Positions 34,451 through 45,490 of a DNA stretch of 64,000 nt are shown piece by piece. The stretch is taken from positions 186,001 to 250,000 of the forward strand of contig CAVROT010000015.1 of the NCBI GenBank assembly GCA_963722905.1. Reading direction: 5' to 3'. How positions within the stretch are numbered: position 1 is the first letter of the stretch; every line of letters begins with the position of its first letter. This stretch comes from CAVROT01 sp963722905. GTDB lineage: Bacteria > Pseudomonadota > Alphaproteobacteria > Rhodobacterales > Rhodobacteraceae. Under the pieces are notes generated by a model that was not told the origin of the DNA, ran no database searches, and saw only the letters and a program-made list of their open reading frames with translations. Position numbers and translations under genes: made by a program.

Positions 34451-35628
34451 GCCGTGGTCCCCCGGCCGCGCGGGGCGGCGGTCCGGAGCGACTGCGCCGG
34501 CGGATAGGCCGCGACGTGGCGGGCGCGCAGGATCAGCACCCACAGCACGACGGCACCGAACTGATGGGTGATCGCCACGTGCCACTGCGCCATGGTCATG
34601 ACCGCCCCGATGCCCAGTGCGACCTGAACCACCATCATGCCCGCGACGCCGTGGAACGCCGCCCGGATACGCCGGTTGGCGGCGCGCCGCGCCCGCAGCA
34701 GAGCGACGATCCCGGCGGCGAAGAGCGCATAGCCCAGCATCCGGTGGTCGAACTGCACGAGGCCCGCATCCTCGAAGAAGTTGCGCCACCACGGCGTCAG
34801 CGCGAAGGGCTCTGGCGGAAGGAACCCGCCAGCCATCAGCGGCCAGTCCGGATAGGCCCGCCCGGCATCGATCCCCGCCACCAGTGCGCCGCCGAGGATC
34901 TGGACGAAAGCCAGCGCAGCCAGCCCGGTGCCCCAGCGCGTCATGGCTGGATCGCGCCGCCGGCGGGCCTGCATCAGTTCCGCCTCGGTCCGGCGCAGCG
35001 ACATCACGTACCAGGCGATGAGGCCCAGAATGACGAAGGCCAGCCCCAGGTGCACCGCCAGCCGGTAGGACGCGACGTCCAGCATCGTGCCCTCAAGCCC
35101 CGAGGACACCATCCACCACCCGACGAACCCCTGAAGCCCGCCCAGCGCGCCCAGCCCCAGCAGCCGGGCCGTCCACCCGCGCGGGATGCGGCGCAGGGCC
35201 AGGAAGCCCACGAAGCCCAACGCCCAGACGAGACCGATCACCCGGCCAAGCTGCCGGTGGCCCCATTCCCACCAGTAGATCGTCTGGAACTCGGCCAGCG
35301 TCATTCCGCGGTTCTGCAGCTGGTACTCCGGGATCTGCCTGTAGGCGTCGAGGGCCGCCTGCCAGTCGGCGGCGTTCAGCGGAGGGATGGCCCCGGTCAC
35401 AGGCGCCCATTCGGTGATCGCGAGGCCACTGTCGGTGAGCCGCGTAAGGCCGCCCACCGCGATCATGACCACGACCAGCGCGAAGAGCGCCATGAGCCAC
35501 AACGATACCGCCCGGCGCGCCCCGCGCGGTGCGGTGTCGATCATCCCGCCGCGCGGCGGGGCCGGGGTGGCATCACTCTCCCGCACCTCGGCGAAAACGG
35601 GTCGTCTGGGGGTGATCTTGCGGCTCAT
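34447..35628 (-). CDS. ctaA: Heme A synthase (COX15/CtaA)
   Basis: An inner-membrane enzyme that oxidises the C8 methyl of heme O to the formyl group of heme A, needed for aa3-type cytochrome oxidase. The 393 residues have about eight membrane helices. The motifs are VGGLTRLTDSGLAITEW, WWEWGHRQLGRVIGLVW with the heme-ligand His, LGLAFVILGLIAWYV preceded by LAVH, and VQFDHRMLGYALF and VAITHQFGAVVLW near the end. I chose the ATG at 35628 (MSRKITPRRPVFAE); the frame extends upstream to 35712 without conserved sequence. Confidence 0.95.
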   Translation of the reverse strand: MSRKITPRRPVFAEVRESDATPAPPRGGMIDTAPRGARRAVSLWLMALFALVVVMIAVGGLTRLTDSGLAITEWAPVTGAIPPLNAADWQAALDAYRQIPEYQLQNRGMTLAEFQTIYWWEWGHRQLGRVIGLVWALGFVGFLALRRIPRGWTARLLGLGALGGLQGFVGWWMVSSGLEGTMLDVASYRLAVHLGLAFVILGLIAWYVMSLRRTEAELMQARRRRDPAMTRWGTGLAALAFVQILGGALVAGIDAGRAYPDWPLMAGGFLPPEPFALTPWWRNFFEDAGLVQFDHRMLGYALFAAGIVALLRARRAANRRIRAAFHGVAGMMVVQVALGIGAVMTMAQWHVAITHQFGAVVLWVLILRARHVAAYPPAQSLRTAAPRGRGTTA

Positions 35629-35815
35629 GCGCGCCTCTGTCCGGGGTCCGCGCAACAGGTAGACGCCCTGCACGCCCGCATCAACCGCCCGGGACCGGGC
35701 CGGGCGTCGCACCCATTCCGAAGCTCAGCACGCGGGCCTGCCCGCCCGCGAGGCGGATGGCGGCCCGATCCCGTCCGCTTCGCCCGGGCGAGACCGCCCG
35801 GCGCATCGCTGCAAC

Positions 35816-35844
35816 TTGACCGCCTATTCGCCCAAGCGTAACAG
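35816..35844 (+). promoter_or_regulatory. Promoter of tRNA-Trp
   Basis: A -35 TTGACC (35816-35821), a 17-bp spacer and a -10 TAACAG (35839-35844) lie 12 bp before the tRNA 5' end. Spacing and position fit a housekeeping sigma-70 promoter. Confidence 0.65.
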
Positions 35845-35856
35845 GGACGCTGCTGG

Positions 35857-35932
35857 AGGGGTTTAGCTCAGTTGGTAGAGCATCGGTCTCCAAAACCGAG
35901 GGTCGTGGGTTCGAGTCCCCCAACCCCTGCCA
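35857..35932 (+). tRNA. tRNA-Trp, anticodon CCA
   Basis: A complete 76-nt cloverleaf: acceptor arms AGGGGTT/AACCCCT, D-arm TAGCTCAGTTGGTAGAGCA, anticodon stem TCGGT/ACCGA with loop CTCCAAA (anticodon CCA), T-arm GGTTCGAGTCC, discriminator G, and encoded CCA. In most relatives secE and nusG follow this tRNA. Here a decayed IS3 transposase follows instead. Confidence 0.98.
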
Positions 35933-36009
35933 GCTTCTCTGACATCCATCTTTTCCTCTGCTTGCTGTGCACTGGCGGCGGGGGCGCACAGCGAAGAACC
36001 ACGGCTTTC

Positions 36010-36710
36010 CTATAAAGCACCGGTACGCCCCCGCGGGGGCCGGGCAGTCCGCTGTCGGGTCAAAGACAGACAACCTCTGATCCGTTCGCGCTTGCGCAGG
36101 TCGAAGAAGCTTTTGACCACGCCATTGTCCAGTGCCCGGCAGTCTATGCGAGGCATGAGCGAAAAGGATGGTAGTTTCCGCGGCGGCCCGTGGCATGTTT
36201 GCGGTAGCGAACCCGCAGGAACGCCGGCCAGTCCATGCGGGTGAACCATCGAACTCGCTCTCTCGCCCGGCAGGGTATCCCGCTGCGATGACCCGGGAGG
36301 GCGAACGGATCAGCACCTCGGCCTTCGGCATTCTCCGACAGGGCCGCCATGAGGAGCGCTTGTACGACGACGCCGGTCGTCTGGTGGCTCTGCATGGACC
36401 AGCCCACCACGCGGCGCGAGATGAAGTCGACGACCACCGCGAGATTGGCGAAGCCCTCTTGCACTCCGAATGTATTCGATCTCACTCGACCATTGTCGAT
36501 GAACCGATGGCGAACAAGGTCTCGTCCCGGACACGGTCCGGAGCATTTGGATCGAACTGCCGGTCCAAGGTATTGTCGATGACGACCGAAGACCTGCCGC
36601 GATATTTGCCGGGTCGGCGCCCGTAGCCGATCTGCCCTTCGATGCCGGCCCGCCGCGTCAGCCGGGCAACCCGGTTCGGGCCGGGTCGCGCCCCGCGTCG
36701 TTCCCGCCAT
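36010..36710 (-). pseudogene. Decayed IS3-family transposase (OrfB) remnant
   Basis: Fragments of an IS3-type DDE integrase core are spread over at least two minus-strand frames. NLAVVVDFISRRVVGWSMQS and VVVQALLMAALSE (about 36350-36460) match the region after the first catalytic Asp. DNGVVKSFFDLRKRERIRG (about 36070-36140) matches the C-terminal DNAVAESFFxxLKxER motif, with the catalytic Glu replaced by Lys. The regions around the first and second Asp are frame-shifted. No terminal inverted repeats or OrfA could be found. It cannot be active. Confidence 0.75.
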
Positions 36711-37013
36711 GGCCTGCGCCCCTCGACGTCCCTTCCCTCCGTCGCCGGAAACCTACGCCGCGACTTTCCCTGCCACTGGTCTCGATCCTGCGTGCAGTGT
36801 CATGCGACACCAGTTATCTGCCCATGTGGTGTCGGGCACCCTTCATCCTGTCCAAAATACTCCCGCCGGAGGCTCCCGTGCCCGCCACTCGCCCGGACGC
36901 CCGCGGGGATGACCGGCCCCATGGCGCCCTGACACCCGACTGACGCAAACCGCCCCCTGATATTACGCGACGGATGCCCTATGCTGTGAGTGGACCAGTT
37001 CAAGGAGACCGCC
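36711..37013. other. Gap before glpD
   Basis: About 300 bp between the transposase remnant and glpD. It contains copy B of the extragenic repeat (36842-36872) and otherwise no recognisable gene. The glpD promoter should lie at its right end; a TATGCT at 36980-36985 is a possible -10 box but has no clear -35 partner. Confidence 0.5.
36842..36872 (-). repeat. Rhodobacteraceae extragenic repeat, copy B
   Basis: On the minus strand it reads CCTCCGG, then a GGGAGTATTT core, then GACAGGATGAA, matching copy A (20184-20214) at 28 of 31 positions. It lies upstream of glpD on the opposite strand, so it cannot be a simple terminator of that gene. Confidence 0.75.
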
Positions 37014-38633
37014 ATGCCGTCCGCCCCTGCACCCGCCCCCTGCGACCTCTTCGTCATCGGGGGTGGCATCAACGGCACCGGCATCGCCCGCGACGCCCAG
37101 GGCCGCGGGCTGAGCGTGGTTCTGGCCGAGATGGGGGATCTGGCCCAGGCGACGTCCAGCGCGTCCACAAAACTCTTCCACGGCGGGCTGCGCTACCTCG
37201 AGTTCTTCGAGGTGGGGCTGGTGAAGAAGGCCCTGGTCGAGCGCGAGGTCCTGCTGCGCGCCATGCCGCACATCAGCTGGCCCATGCGGTTCGTCCTGCC
37301 GGTCAGCCCCGACATGCGGTTCGAGGGCGACACGCCGACCTCGCGCCTGCTCACACGGACGATGCCATGGATGAAGGGGCGTCGCCCCGACTGGCTGATC
37401 CGCTTCGGCCTCTTTCTCTACGACAGCCTCGGGGGGCGCAAGATCCTGCCGGCGACGCGGACGCTCGACCTGCGCCGCACTCCAGAGGGCGCGCCCATCG
37501 TCGACAAGTTCAAGAAGGCCTATGAATATTCCGATTGCTGGGTCGAGGATGCGCGCCTCGTCGTGCTGAACGCCCGCGACGCCGAGGATCGCGGCGCGCG
37601 TGTCCTGACCCGAACCAAGGTGGTCAGCGCGCATCGGAGCGAGGGCCTCTGGCACGTCACGGTCGAGGACGACACCGGCGCGCAGGAGATCGTGACGGCG
37701 CGTGGCCTCGTGAACGCGGGCGGCCCATGGGTGGGCGACGTGATCCGCAACACCGTCCGCATCAATTCGACCGAGGGCGTACGTCTTGTGCGCGGCAGCC
37801 ACATCGTGACCCGCAGCCTCTTCGACCACGGCAAGGCCTATTTCTTCCAGGGCGAGGACGGACGCATCGTCTTCGCGATCCCCTACGAGACCGACTTCAC
37901 CCTGATCGGCACCACCGACAAGGACCATCAGGACGATCCCAAGACTGCCCGCTGCACCGACGAGGAGGCGGACTACCTCTGCGCCTTTGCCTCGAAATAC
38001 TTCAAGAAGCCGGTGACGCGCGACGACGTAGTCTGGACCTATTCCGGCGTCCGCCCCCTCTACGACGACGGGGCGAAATCGGCGACGGCGGCGACCCGCG
38101 ACTACGTGCTGTCGCTGGACGCCGGCCCGGCGACGGACGGCGGCCCGGGCAGCGAGCCGCCGCTGCTGAACGTGTTCGGCGGCAAGATCACCACCTACCG
38201 CAAGCTGGCCGAACAGGCGCTGGCCAAGCTGCGCCCGTTCTATCCCGCGATGAGTTCCGACTGGACCGCCGGCGTCGCCATGCCGGGCGGCGACTTCGCC
38301 GTGTCCGGCGTCGGCCGCCTGATCGAGGGGCTGCAGGCCGACTTTCCCTTCCTCACCGACTACCACGCCCGCCGGCTGATCCGCGCCTACGGGACCGATG
38401 CCCGCCACATCCTGGGCGAAGCCACGTCGCTGGAGGACATGGGCCGCGACTTCGGCGCCACGCTGACCGAAGCCGAGATCCGCTGGATGATGGAGCGCGA
38501 GTACGCCCGCACCGCAGAGGATGCGGTCTGGCGGCGCACCAAGCAGGGCCTGCGCATGGGAGACGATCAGATCGCCGCTCTGGACGTCTGGATGGCGTCC
38601 GCACGCCCCGCATCGCGCGCCGCGGCCGAGTAG
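37014..38633 (+). CDS. glpD: Aerobic glycerol-3-phosphate dehydrogenase
   Basis: A membrane-associated flavoenzyme that oxidises glycerol 3-phosphate to dihydroxyacetone phosphate and passes electrons to quinone. The 539 residues begin with the FAD-binding motif DLFVIGGGINGTGIARDAQG. They continue with SSASTKLFHGGLRYLE, GLVNAGGPWVGDV, YETDFTLIGTTDKDH, YSGVRPLYDDG and VFGGKITTYRKLAEQAL. The ATG at 37014 has AAGGAG 7 bp upstream; the in-frame GTG at 36990 does not. GlpK at 39411 supplies its substrate. Confidence 0.96.
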   Translation: MPSAPAPAPCDLFVIGGGINGTGIARDAQGRGLSVVLAEMGDLAQATSSASTKLFHGGLRYLEFFEVGLVKKALVEREVLLRAMPHISWPMRFVLPVSPDMRFEGDTPTSRLLTRTMPWMKGRRPDWLIRFGLFLYDSLGGRKILPATRTLDLRRTPEGAPIVDKFKKAYEYSDCWVEDARLVVLNARDAEDRGARVLTRTKVVSAHRSEGLWHVTVEDDTGAQEIVTARGLVNAGGPWVGDVIRNTVRINSTEGVRLVRGSHIVTRSLFDHGKAYFFQGEDGRIVFAIPYETDFTLIGTTDKDHQDDPKTARCTDEEADYLCAFASKYFKKPVTRDDVVWTYSGVRPLYDDGAKSATAATRDYVLSLDAGPATDGGPGSEPPLLNVFGGKITTYRKLAEQALAKLRPFYPAMSSDWTAGVAMPGGDFAVSGVGRLIEGLQADFPFLTDYHARRLIRAYGTDARHILGEATSLEDMGRDFGATLTEAEIRWMMEREYARTAEDAVWRRTKQGLRMGDDQIAALDVWMASARPASRAAAE

Positions 38634-38644
38634 CCCGGCCTTGC

Positions 38645-38666
38645 GTCGGGCGGCAATCTGCCCGAC
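38645..38666 (+). other. Inverted repeat between glpD and the DUF805 gene
   Basis: GTCGGGC (38645-38651) and GCCCGAC (38660-38666) form a 7-bp stem with an 8-nt loop 12 bp after the glpD stop. No T-run follows, so it is more likely an mRNA-end hairpin than a terminator. Confidence 0.5.
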
Positions 38667-38697
38667 CCTCCCCCGCGTAATGGCCCACGGAGACCCG

Positions 38698-39312
38698 ATG
38701 CTCGACCCGCGATGGTACTATGCCGAGGACGGTGCCGAGCGCGGCCCCGTCGACCAGACGGTGTTCGACGACCTGATCGAGAGCGGTGAGGTTGGACCCG
38801 ACACCCTGGTCTGGCGCGAAGGGATGTCCAGGTGGCGCCCGGCCCGGGATGAACTGCCGGTGCTGGGCGCTCAGTCGCGCCCGCCGCCGCCGCTGGGTGG
38901 CCACATGGCCGCGGGTGTCGTGGCGCAGGGGGACGGTGGCCCGGCGCGGCGGGGGGACACGACCTTCGTGGCCTGCGTGCGACAGGGCTGGACGCGCTAC
39001 GCCGAATTCCGCGGCAGGTCGAACCGGGCCGAATTCTGGTGGCTGTCGCTGGCTCTCGTCATCGCCGGGCTTCTTGTCGGCTCTGCGGACGCCGCGATCT
39101 TCGGCGGCAACGCGATGGATACCGGGCCCCTCGGGATCGTCTGGTCGCTGGCCACTCTGATCCCGTCGCTTGCGGTGGGCATCCGCCGTTTGCACGATAC
39201 CGGGCGGACTGGCTGGTGGATGCTCCTCGTGCTCGTACCCGTGATCGGATGGGTGATCCTGCTGATACTGTTCTGCCTGCCCGGCGAGCCGCAGCGCAAC
39301 GCCTGGGGGTGA
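38698..39312 (+). CDS. GYF_2/DUF4339 - DUF805 fusion membrane protein
   Basis: A 204-residue protein. An N-terminal GYF_2 (DUF4339) domain covers about residues 1-55 (PRWYYAEDGAERGPVD, LVWREGMSRWRPA). A Pro/Gly linker follows, then a DUF805 domain with four hydrophobic segments (YAEFRGRSNRAEFWWLSLAL, GIRRLHDTGRTGWW, LVPVIGWVILLILFC). The function of DUF805 proteins is unknown. The start at 38698 is placed by a GGAG site; an ATG at 38680 in the same frame is possible. It lies between glpD and glpK and may be co-expressed with them. Confidence 0.85.
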   Translation: MLDPRWYYAEDGAERGPVDQTVFDDLIESGEVGPDTLVWREGMSRWRPARDELPVLGAQSRPPPPLGGHMAAGVVAQGDGGPARRGDTTFVACVRQGWTRYAEFRGRSNRAEFWWLSLALVIAGLLVGSADAAIFGGNAMDTGPLGIVWSLATLIPSLAVGIRRLHDTGRTGWWMLLVLVPVIGWVILLILFCLPGEPQRNAWG

Positions 39313-39410
39313 GGCCGGCCCCGGCCACCCGGCCTCCAAAAGGCAGGCTGGCAGACGCCCGGCCGGCGCATGCCCGGTTCAGCCAGCTCGGGAATTGAGA
39401 AGGAACGCGT

Positions 39411-40910
<1,500 letters not shown>

Positions 40911-41129
40911 CCGGCGGTTCCGTCGAAGGTCCGTTCTGCCGCCACCTGCCGGCGGCCGATACCGCGCCGGCCGATGCCGCACCGGGGGCCGCCCGTTCGA
41001 TGCGCGCTCCGGACTGCTCGACGAACGGCTGACGCTGCCACGAACGACACCGACACGCCCGGCGATCCCCGGCCCTCGACCGCTATGGCCGTGGCGCGAT
41101 GGCAACGGGCGGGGCAGGGGCGCGCCGGC

Positions 41130-41597
41130 TCAGGCGGCGAGCCGGGTCTGCGCACATGCCTCACGGGTTCCGGGCCGACGCTCCCACGGATGATCGAACC
41201 CGACCCCTGTCGCGTCCGTCAGGGGCACGCCGGGATCGAGGACCGGTGCCCATCCGGCATGGTTCACGGTGACCGATGTCCCGTCGTCGGCATCCATGAA
41301 CAGGATCTGGACCCGGCCGCACGGCGCGTCACCGTGCAGGTCGAGGACGATTCGCCGGCCGTCCTCCCATGCCGCCACCTCGGCGACGGGGACCTCCCCC
41401 GCATCGTCCTCGCGCCACAGATGCCCACCGGTCCGGCCGTCCAGCCGCCATGCGGCGGCCGTGTCGGGGCACCCTTCCTGCCGGCGGGCACCGGGCCACC
41501 AGGCGCCGATCCTGCCCGCGAGAAGAGTGAATGCCGCGGCGCGCTCCAGCGGGATGCGGACCGTCCTCTCGATCGGGGCCGTCGGCGCCTGCGTCAT
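41130..41597 (-). CDS. SRPBCC / AHSA1-domain protein
   Basis: A 155-residue START-like ligand-binding fold protein of the Hsp90-activator-homology (AHSA1) group, function unknown. Recognisable features are IERTVRIPLERAAAFTLLAGRIGAWWP, the beta-strand GGHLWREDDAGEVPVAEVAAWEDGRR (interrupted here for length), and VTVNHAGWAPVLDP. Its ATG overlaps the arsR stop (ATGA), the usual ArsR-SRPBCC operon, in which the regulator controls its partner. Confidence 0.85.
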   Translation of the reverse strand: MTQAPTAPIERTVRIPLERAAAFTLLAGRIGAWWPGARRQEGCPDTAAAWRLDGRTGGHLWREDDAGEVPVAEVAAWEDGRRIVLDLHGDAPCGRVQILFMDADDGTSVTVNHAGWAPVLDPGVPLTDATGVGFDHPWERRPGTREACAQTRLAA

Positions 41598-41923
41598 GTC
41601 GTCTTCCTTTCGGATGGTGTGGGTCCGTGGGTGACGGCCGCGCGCTCCATGTCCCTCAACGCGTCCTCCCACAGGGTATCGAGCCAGCGCCGAAGCTCGG
41701 CCAGACCGTGCGGCGAGATCGCGTAGAGGCGGCGCGCGCCGTCGGGCGTGGCCACGACCAGGCCCGCGGCGCCGAGAACGCGCAGGTGCTGCGACACCGC
41801 CGGGCGGCTGACGGGGACGTGGCGCGCAAGGTCGCAGACCGGCATCGCGCCGCCGCGCAGCGCCTCGACCAGGGCGCGCCGCGTCGGATCCGCGAGCGCG
41901 GCCATTGCATCTTCGTAACCCAT
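41594..41923 (-). CDS. ArsR-family winged-helix transcriptional regulator
   Basis: A 109-residue repressor-type regulator. The winged helix covers MAALADPTRRALVEALRGG, DLARHVPVSRPAVSQHLRVL (recognition helix) and ATPDGARRLYAISPHGLAEL (wing). No metal-binding CxC is present, so it belongs to the non-metal ArsR group paired with SRPBCC genes. No ribosome-binding site is visible. The probable transcription start lies within a few bases of the ATG, so the mRNA may be leaderless. A palindrome overlaps the promoter, which suggests autoregulation. Confidence 0.9.
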   Translation of the reverse strand: MGYEDAMAALADPTRRALVEALRGGAMPVCDLARHVPVSRPAVSQHLRVLGAAGLVVATPDGARRLYAISPHGLAELRRWLDTLWEDALRDMERAAVTHGPTPSERKTT

Positions 41924-41930
41924 GACTTAC

Positions 41931-41959
41931 CGTTAGTGCGCACTTACTGCGTGTGTCAA
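41931..41959 (-). promoter_or_regulatory. arsR promoter with overlapping palindromic operator
   Basis: On the minus strand a consensus -35 TTGACA (41954-41959) is followed after 17 bp by CTAACG (41931-41936) as -10. The perfect palindrome AGTGCGCACT (41935-41944), extended to TTAGTGCGCACTTA, sits between them, an ideal place for ArsR self-repression. The predicted transcription start is at or next to the ATG at 41923. Confidence 0.65.
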
Positions 41960-42170
41960 TCGTGCAGGACCCGCCCGACGTAAACCTTTCGTTCATAACG
42001 GTGGTCCATGACTGGCGGGCCATCGGACCGGCCGCCCGCCCGGGTCGCCGCCCTTGCGGCCCCATGGGCCCACAACTAGAAACGGACGATCCCGTGCGCG
42101 GACCACGTCCCAGGGGGCCGCGCCAGACGTCCCGAACAACGCCACACACGACCGAAAGCCGAGGCAGACC

Positions 42171-42794
42171 ATGCATGATCCGATGCCCCACCAGATGAAC
42201 CTTGTCCCCATGGTGGTCGAACAGACCAGCCGCGGCGAACGCGCCTACGACATATTCTCGCGCCTGCTGAAGGAGCGGATCGTTTTCATCAACGGCCCGA
42301 TCCATGACGGGATGAGCCATCTGATCGTCGCGCAGCTCCTGCATCTGGAGGCGGAGAACCCGAAGAAGGACATCAGCATGTACATCAACTGCCCCGGCGG
42401 CAGCGTGGTGGCGGGGATGTCGATCTACGACACGATGCAGTACATCCGTCCCAAGGTCTCGACGCTGGTGTGCGGGCTCGCGGCCTCCATGGGGTCGGTG
42501 ATCGCGGTGGGCGGCGAGAAGGGGATGCGCTTCGCGCTGCCCAATGCCGAGATCATGGTCCACCAGCCGTCGGGCGGCATGCAGGGCACCGCGGCCGACA
42601 TCCTGATCTCGGCCAAGTCGATCGAACAGACGCGCGAGCGTCTCTATCACCTCTACGTCAAGCATACCGGGCAAAGCTACGAAACGGTGCAGCAGGCGCT
42701 GGACCGCGACAAGTGGATGATGCCGCCAGAGGCCAAGGAGTGGGGCCATATCGACGAGATCGTTGAGAACCGGCCCAAGGAAGACGGCGACTGA
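42171..42794 (+). CDS. clpP: ATP-dependent Clp protease proteolytic subunit
   Basis: The serine peptidase that forms the barrel of the Clp protease and degrades substrates fed by ClpX. The 207 residues have the catalytic triad: S106 in GLAASMGSVI, H131 in IMVHQPSGG, and the Asp near 178-180 in ALDRDKWM. MNLVPMVVEQTSRGERAYDI is the typical start of the mature chain. It lies upstream of clpX in the same orientation, 213 bp apart. Confidence 0.98.
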   Translation: MHDPMPHQMNLVPMVVEQTSRGERAYDIFSRLLKERIVFINGPIHDGMSHLIVAQLLHLEAENPKKDISMYINCPGGSVVAGMSIYDTMQYIRPKVSTLVCGLAASMGSVIAVGGEKGMRFALPNAEIMVHQPSGGMQGTAADILISAKSIEQTRERLYHLYVKHTGQSYETVQQALDRDKWMMPPEAKEWGHIDEIVENRPKEDGD

Positions 42795-42840
42795 CTGATC
42801 CCGCGGACGCGGGGCCGGGACGGCGGGCGGGCTTTTGACG

Positions 42841-42869
42841 TTGTGCCCCCAAACCCGCTGTCCTAGGCT
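42841..42869 (+). promoter_or_regulatory. Possible clpX promoter
   Basis: TTGTGC (42841-42846) and TAGGCT (42864-42869) are separated by 17 bp in the clpP-clpX gap, about 140 bp before the clpX start. Both boxes are weak matches, so this is tentative. Confidence 0.35.
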
Positions 42870-43007
42870 GAGGCCGGTCACCGGGCAAGGGCCTGGTCCG
42901 GGCCGCAGACACGGATGCGGACCGCCCGTCGGGGCGATGCGCGGCACGATGTGACACCGGTCCAAGGGGGCCGGAAAAGTCGGGTGACACGCCCGGGAGG
43001 ATCTGAG

Positions 43008-44267
<1,260 letters not shown>

Positions 44268-44279
44268 CGGACGCTGGCG

Positions 44280-44675
44280 ATGATCCGGCGCATATCCTCG
44301 GGCGGCGTCTACGAAGCACGGATCGGCTATAGCCGGGCCGTGGTCTGCGATGGTCTCGTGCATGTCTCCGGCACGGTGGCCGCCGGCCCTGACGTTCCGG
44401 AAGGCGTCGTGGAACAGTGCCGTTCGGCGTTGACTGTCATAGGTGCGGCATTGGCGCAGGCGGGTAGCGGGTTCAGCGATGTCCTTCGCGTCACCTACAT
44501 ATTTCCCGATCCGGGGGATTTCGAACCGTGCTGGCCGCTGCTGCGTGAAGCGTTCGGCGACCACCCTCCGGCGGCGACGATGCTGTCGGCGCGCCTCATC
44601 GATCCGAAGTTCCGCATCGAGATCGAAGTGACCGCACGGGTGCCTCCCGCGACCCGAGCGGACCGAACCACGTAA
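44280..44675 (+). CDS. RidA/YjgF/UK114-family protein
   Basis: A 131-residue trimeric protein of the RidA superfamily. True RidA hydrolyses reactive imines released by amino-acid enzymes. Family features are EARIGYSRAVVCDGLVHVSG, ALTVIGAALAQAGSGFSDVLRVTYIF, HPPAATMLSARL and the conserved Arg in RIEIEVTARV. It starts 12 bp after clpX without a strong ribosome-binding site. Its position beside clpX is not informative about the substrate. Confidence 0.9.
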   Translation: MIRRISSGGVYEARIGYSRAVVCDGLVHVSGTVAAGPDVPEGVVEQCRSALTVIGAALAQAGSGFSDVLRVTYIFPDPGDFEPCWPLLREAFGDHPPAATMLSARLIDPKFRIEIEVTARVPPATRADRTT

Positions 44676-44735
44676 CGCACTGGACCTCCCGCCCCGCGCG
44701 GGGCATATGCTGCGCAGCCTGCACCGGGGGACGAC

Positions 44736-45119
44736 ATGGCCATACTCGAAAAGGTTCTGCGCGTCTTTACCTGGTGGAACGGGCAGACGCTGAACACGCA
44801 GCTCTGGACCTGGCGCAAGGGCACAGAGGTCGGGCGGGACGAGATCGGCAACATCTACTACACCAATGCGGACAAGTCGCGCCGCTGGGTGATCTTCAAC
44901 GGCGAGGCGGAGGCCAGCCGCATCGCGCCCGAATGGCACGGCTGGCTGCACCACACCTGGGACGAGACGCCGGTGGTCCGGCCGCTGATCCATCAACAGT
45001 GGGAGCAGCCGCACATCCCCAACCTCACCGGCACGCCCGGCGCCTATGCGCCGGCCGGATCGCTGCGCCGCGCGACGCCGGAGGTCCGCAAGGACTACGA
45101 GGCCTGGTCGCCCGAATGA
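44736..45119 (+). CDS. NADH:ubiquinone oxidoreductase NDUFA12-family subunit
   Basis: A 127-residue homologue of the mitochondrial complex I accessory subunit NDUFA12 (17.2 kDa). It is an alphaproteobacterial supernumerary subunit encoded apart from the nuo operon. Typical segments are VFTWWNGQTLNTQLWTWRKG, GRDEIGNIYYTNADKSRRWV, EWHGWLHHTWDETP and WEQPHIPNLTGTPGAYAP. Its stop overlaps the next start (ATGA). Complex I subunits L, M and N are encoded at the left end of the window. Confidence 0.96.
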   Translation: MAILEKVLRVFTWWNGQTLNTQLWTWRKGTEVGRDEIGNIYYTNADKSRRWVIFNGEAEASRIAPEWHGWLHHTWDETPVVRPLIHQQWEQPHIPNLTGTPGAYAPAGSLRRATPEVRKDYEAWSPE

Positions 45120-45490
45120 AGCCGGCGGTGACCCTGGCACTGTGGGCGGCGGTGTCGGGGATGCCGGCGTCCGCGCAGGATACGACGCCCGGGGGCACCG
45201 CCGAAGCTACGGGCGCCGTCCTGCGCAGCCTCGACAAGTTGGGGGGCGAGGTCCTCGATATGGAAATCCGCGTCGGCGAAACTCTGGCCCTGGGGCGGTT
45301 GCAGGTGACGCTGGGCGACTGCCGCTACCCGGCGAACAACCCCGCCGGCGATGCCTATGCCTATGTCGTCATCCGCAACGCCGGGGTGGACGCCCCGGCC
45401 TTCGCGGGCTGGATGATCGCATCGTCTCCGGCGCTGAGCGCCCTCGACCACGCGCGCTACGACGTGTGGGTCATGCGCTGCATCGCCTGA
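45116..45490 (+). CDS. DUF2155 exported protein
   Basis: A 124-residue periplasmic protein with a signal peptide (MKPAVTLALWAAVSGMPASA, cut before QDTTPGG) and the DUF2155 core: LRSLDKLGGEVLDMEIRVGE, GRLQVTLGDCRYPANNPAGDAYAYV, AGWMIASSPALSALDHARYDVW. The conserved Cys in GDC and VMRC may form a disulfide. The function is unknown. It is translationally coupled to the NDUFA12 gene, and its end overlaps the convergent aat gene by 34 bp. Confidence 0.9.
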   Translation: MKPAVTLALWAAVSGMPASAQDTTPGGTAEATGAVLRSLDKLGGEVLDMEIRVGETLALGRLQVTLGDCRYPANNPAGDAYAYVVIRNAGVDAPAFAGWMIASSPALSALDHARYDVWVMRCIA

